From Viridibacillus soli (GTDB lineage: Bacteria; Bacillota; Bacilli; Bacillales_A; Planococcaceae), in contig NZ_JAEOAH010000050.1 of assembly GCF_016612995.1 (NCBI RefSeq), positions 1-34,208 on the forward strand: DNA of 34,208 nt. The letters run 5' to 3'. The notes under the pieces were generated by a model, which had not been told where the DNA came from, made no database searches, and saw only the letters and a list, made by a program, of their open reading frames with translations. Positions 33,539 through 34,208 of the stretch are shown in pieces (position 1 is the stretch's first letter; the number at the start of each line of letters is the position of its first letter). A program made the position numbers and the translations under genes.

Positions 33539-33862
33539 CTCTTGTAGTATTCCGTTTGGATAAACATATTCGTATCCGTTTTCCACATAAGATTCTAATA
33601 TCACTTCATCATTCTTGTTTTTATAGTAATAATAAGTTTTATCATCTTCTTTTAGCTTAACACTCACCATCCAGTTTCTTTCATTAGGTAGATTGGCGAT
33701 AAAACCTAATGCGTTCAATATCATATCTTCTGGAATATTTTCTTCTGTTATTAAATAATTTAATACGGCACTCTCAACAGTGTTCATTTTGAATTTGAAT
33801 ACACCAAAAACACCTATTGCAATAATTGACAGAACTATTATAAAAATCCCTGCTTTTTTCAC
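33533..33862 (-). CDS. DUF3139-type membrane-anchored protein, 109 aa
   Basis: GTG start at 33862 with GGGAGGG nine bases upstream. One N-terminal TM (AGIFIIVLSIIAIGVFGVFK), then a small external domain: VESAVLNYLITEENIPEDMI, WMVSVKLKEDDKTYYYYKNK and a C-terminal GYEYVYPNGI. The TM-plus-LNYLIEE-plus-YYYY layout is that of DUF3139 proteins common in Bacillales, whose function is unknown. Followed by two terminators; a 22-codon ORF with a strong ribosome site lies 68 bases upstream. Confidence 0.8.
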   Translation of the reverse strand: MKKAGIFIIVLSIIAIGVFGVFKFKMNTVESAVLNYLITEENIPEDMILNALGFIANLPNERNWMVSVKLKEDDKTYYYYKNKNDEVILESYVENGYEYVYPNGILQEK

Positions 33863-33930
33863 CTTCTATTCCCTCCCTTTGACGATTTAACTCCTTTTTT
33901 TCCATAATTCAGCCTTATATGTTACTTGTA

Positions 33931-33999
33931 TTAAAATGCCCTTTCAATAACTATAAGATTTAATTTTGAGTTTTCTCGAATAATATCGACCACTTTCAT
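33931..33999 (-). CDS. 22-codon ORF with excellent ribosome site
   Basis: ATG at 33999 preceded by GGAGGCG with eight-base spacing, encoding MKVVDIIRENSKLNLIVIER-AF and ending in TAA at 33933-33931. The ribosome site is as good as any in the window. It could be a real micropeptide, a leader peptide that controls the DUF3139-like gene, or the start of a truncated gene. No family recognised. Confidence 0.45.
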   Translation of the reverse strand: MKVVDIIRENSKLNLIVIERAF

Positions 34000-34088
34000 T
34001 TAAATCGCCTCCGAATGGATATTCTTATACCTATAACGGAATATACGCCCGTGATTTTCAAATATCAACAGCCTTAATTGTAGTTTAG

Positions 34089-34168
34089 AAATAAAGTCGT
34101 ATCGTTTATAAAAAAGATGTACCATTTAAAATAAAGTTATACCTTTTGTAAAAAAGTTGCACCGTTAA
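34089..34168. repeat. Four imperfect ~20-bp tandem repeats
   Basis: Units aaataaagtcgtatcgttt, ataaaaaagatgtaccattt, aaataaagttatacctttt and gtaaaaaagttgcaccgtta follow each other with a period of about 20 bases. On the minus strand the consensus is GGTrcAACTTTwTTTa. A C6/G5 hairpin (34170-34187) and an inverted copy of the core (tagtgcaaca, 34191-34200) follow up to the window edge. No gene is seen here. Confidence 0.6.
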
Positions 34169-34208
34169 TCCCCCCTTTTAACGGGGGCTTTAGTGCAACA
34201 AAGGGTTT

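Overview
The window looks like a chromosomal segment of a low-GC Gram-positive spore-former relative, most likely Lysinibacillus, Solibacillus, Viridibacillus or another Planococcaceae/Caryophanaceae genus. The evidence is the AT-rich DNA, strong AGGAGG-type ribosome sites, a very large secreted S-layer-like protein, a multi-domain lactocepin-type subtilase, and an exopolysaccharide cluster that reads like the Bacillus subtilis eps operon. Genus is inference; I see no rRNA, tRNA, CRISPR array or prophage.

Layout. (A) 1-5141, minus strand: the start of a secreted protein with (KPDPS)n repeats, preceded by a 1548-aa secreted subtilisin-like protease with a repetitive acidic/Lys linker. (B) 5678-10260: a decayed accessory zone. 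It holds one plausible small membrane-protein gene; remnants of a TetR regulator, an unknown gene tail and a lipoprotein; a frameshifted, compositionally foreign erythromycin-esterase family gene; a broken response regulator; and fragments of three different insertion sequences (IS4, ISL3-like, IS1380). (C) 10281-12111: a C-terminally truncated galE and a heavily frameshifted, internally deleted mnaA (UDP-GlcNAc 2-epimerase). These are the decayed distal end of the polysaccharide locus, beyond the terminator that follows epsN. (D) 12193-27673, minus strand: a polysaccharide operon, in transcription order a membrane-anchored TPR-like protein, an O-antigen ligase/Wzy_C protein, Wzz-type co-polymerase, EpsC-type 4,6-dehydratase, Wzx flippase, Wzy polymerase, GT2, GT4, a dead IS110 element, EpsD-like GT4, GalE, EpsL, EpsM and EpsN. 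Most junctions are tightly spaced or overlapping. (E) 28035-28569: IS3-family remnant. (F) 28635-31943: S-layer-like protein with unusual Tyr/Lys/Gly N-terminal repeats instead of SLH domains and three 65-aa C-terminal repeats, with a structured leader. (G) 32204-34208: a secreted PPC-domain protein, a DUF3139-type membrane protein, a 22-codon ORF with an excellent ribosome site, terminators and a small repeat array.

How the genes work together. EpsC (dehydratase), EpsN (aminotransferase) and EpsM (acetyltransferase) match the PglF/PglE/PglD set that makes UDP-di-N-acetylbacillosamine. EpsL (PglC-like) would load that sugar phosphate onto undecaprenyl phosphate; the three glycosyltransferases extend the repeat unit; Wzx flips it; Wzy with Wzz polymerises it. 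The extra Wzy_C/ligase protein paired with a TPR-like protein, next to an S-layer gene, suggests that the glycan may be attached to protein, possibly the S-layer, rather than only secreted. That is the most interesting testable idea in the window.
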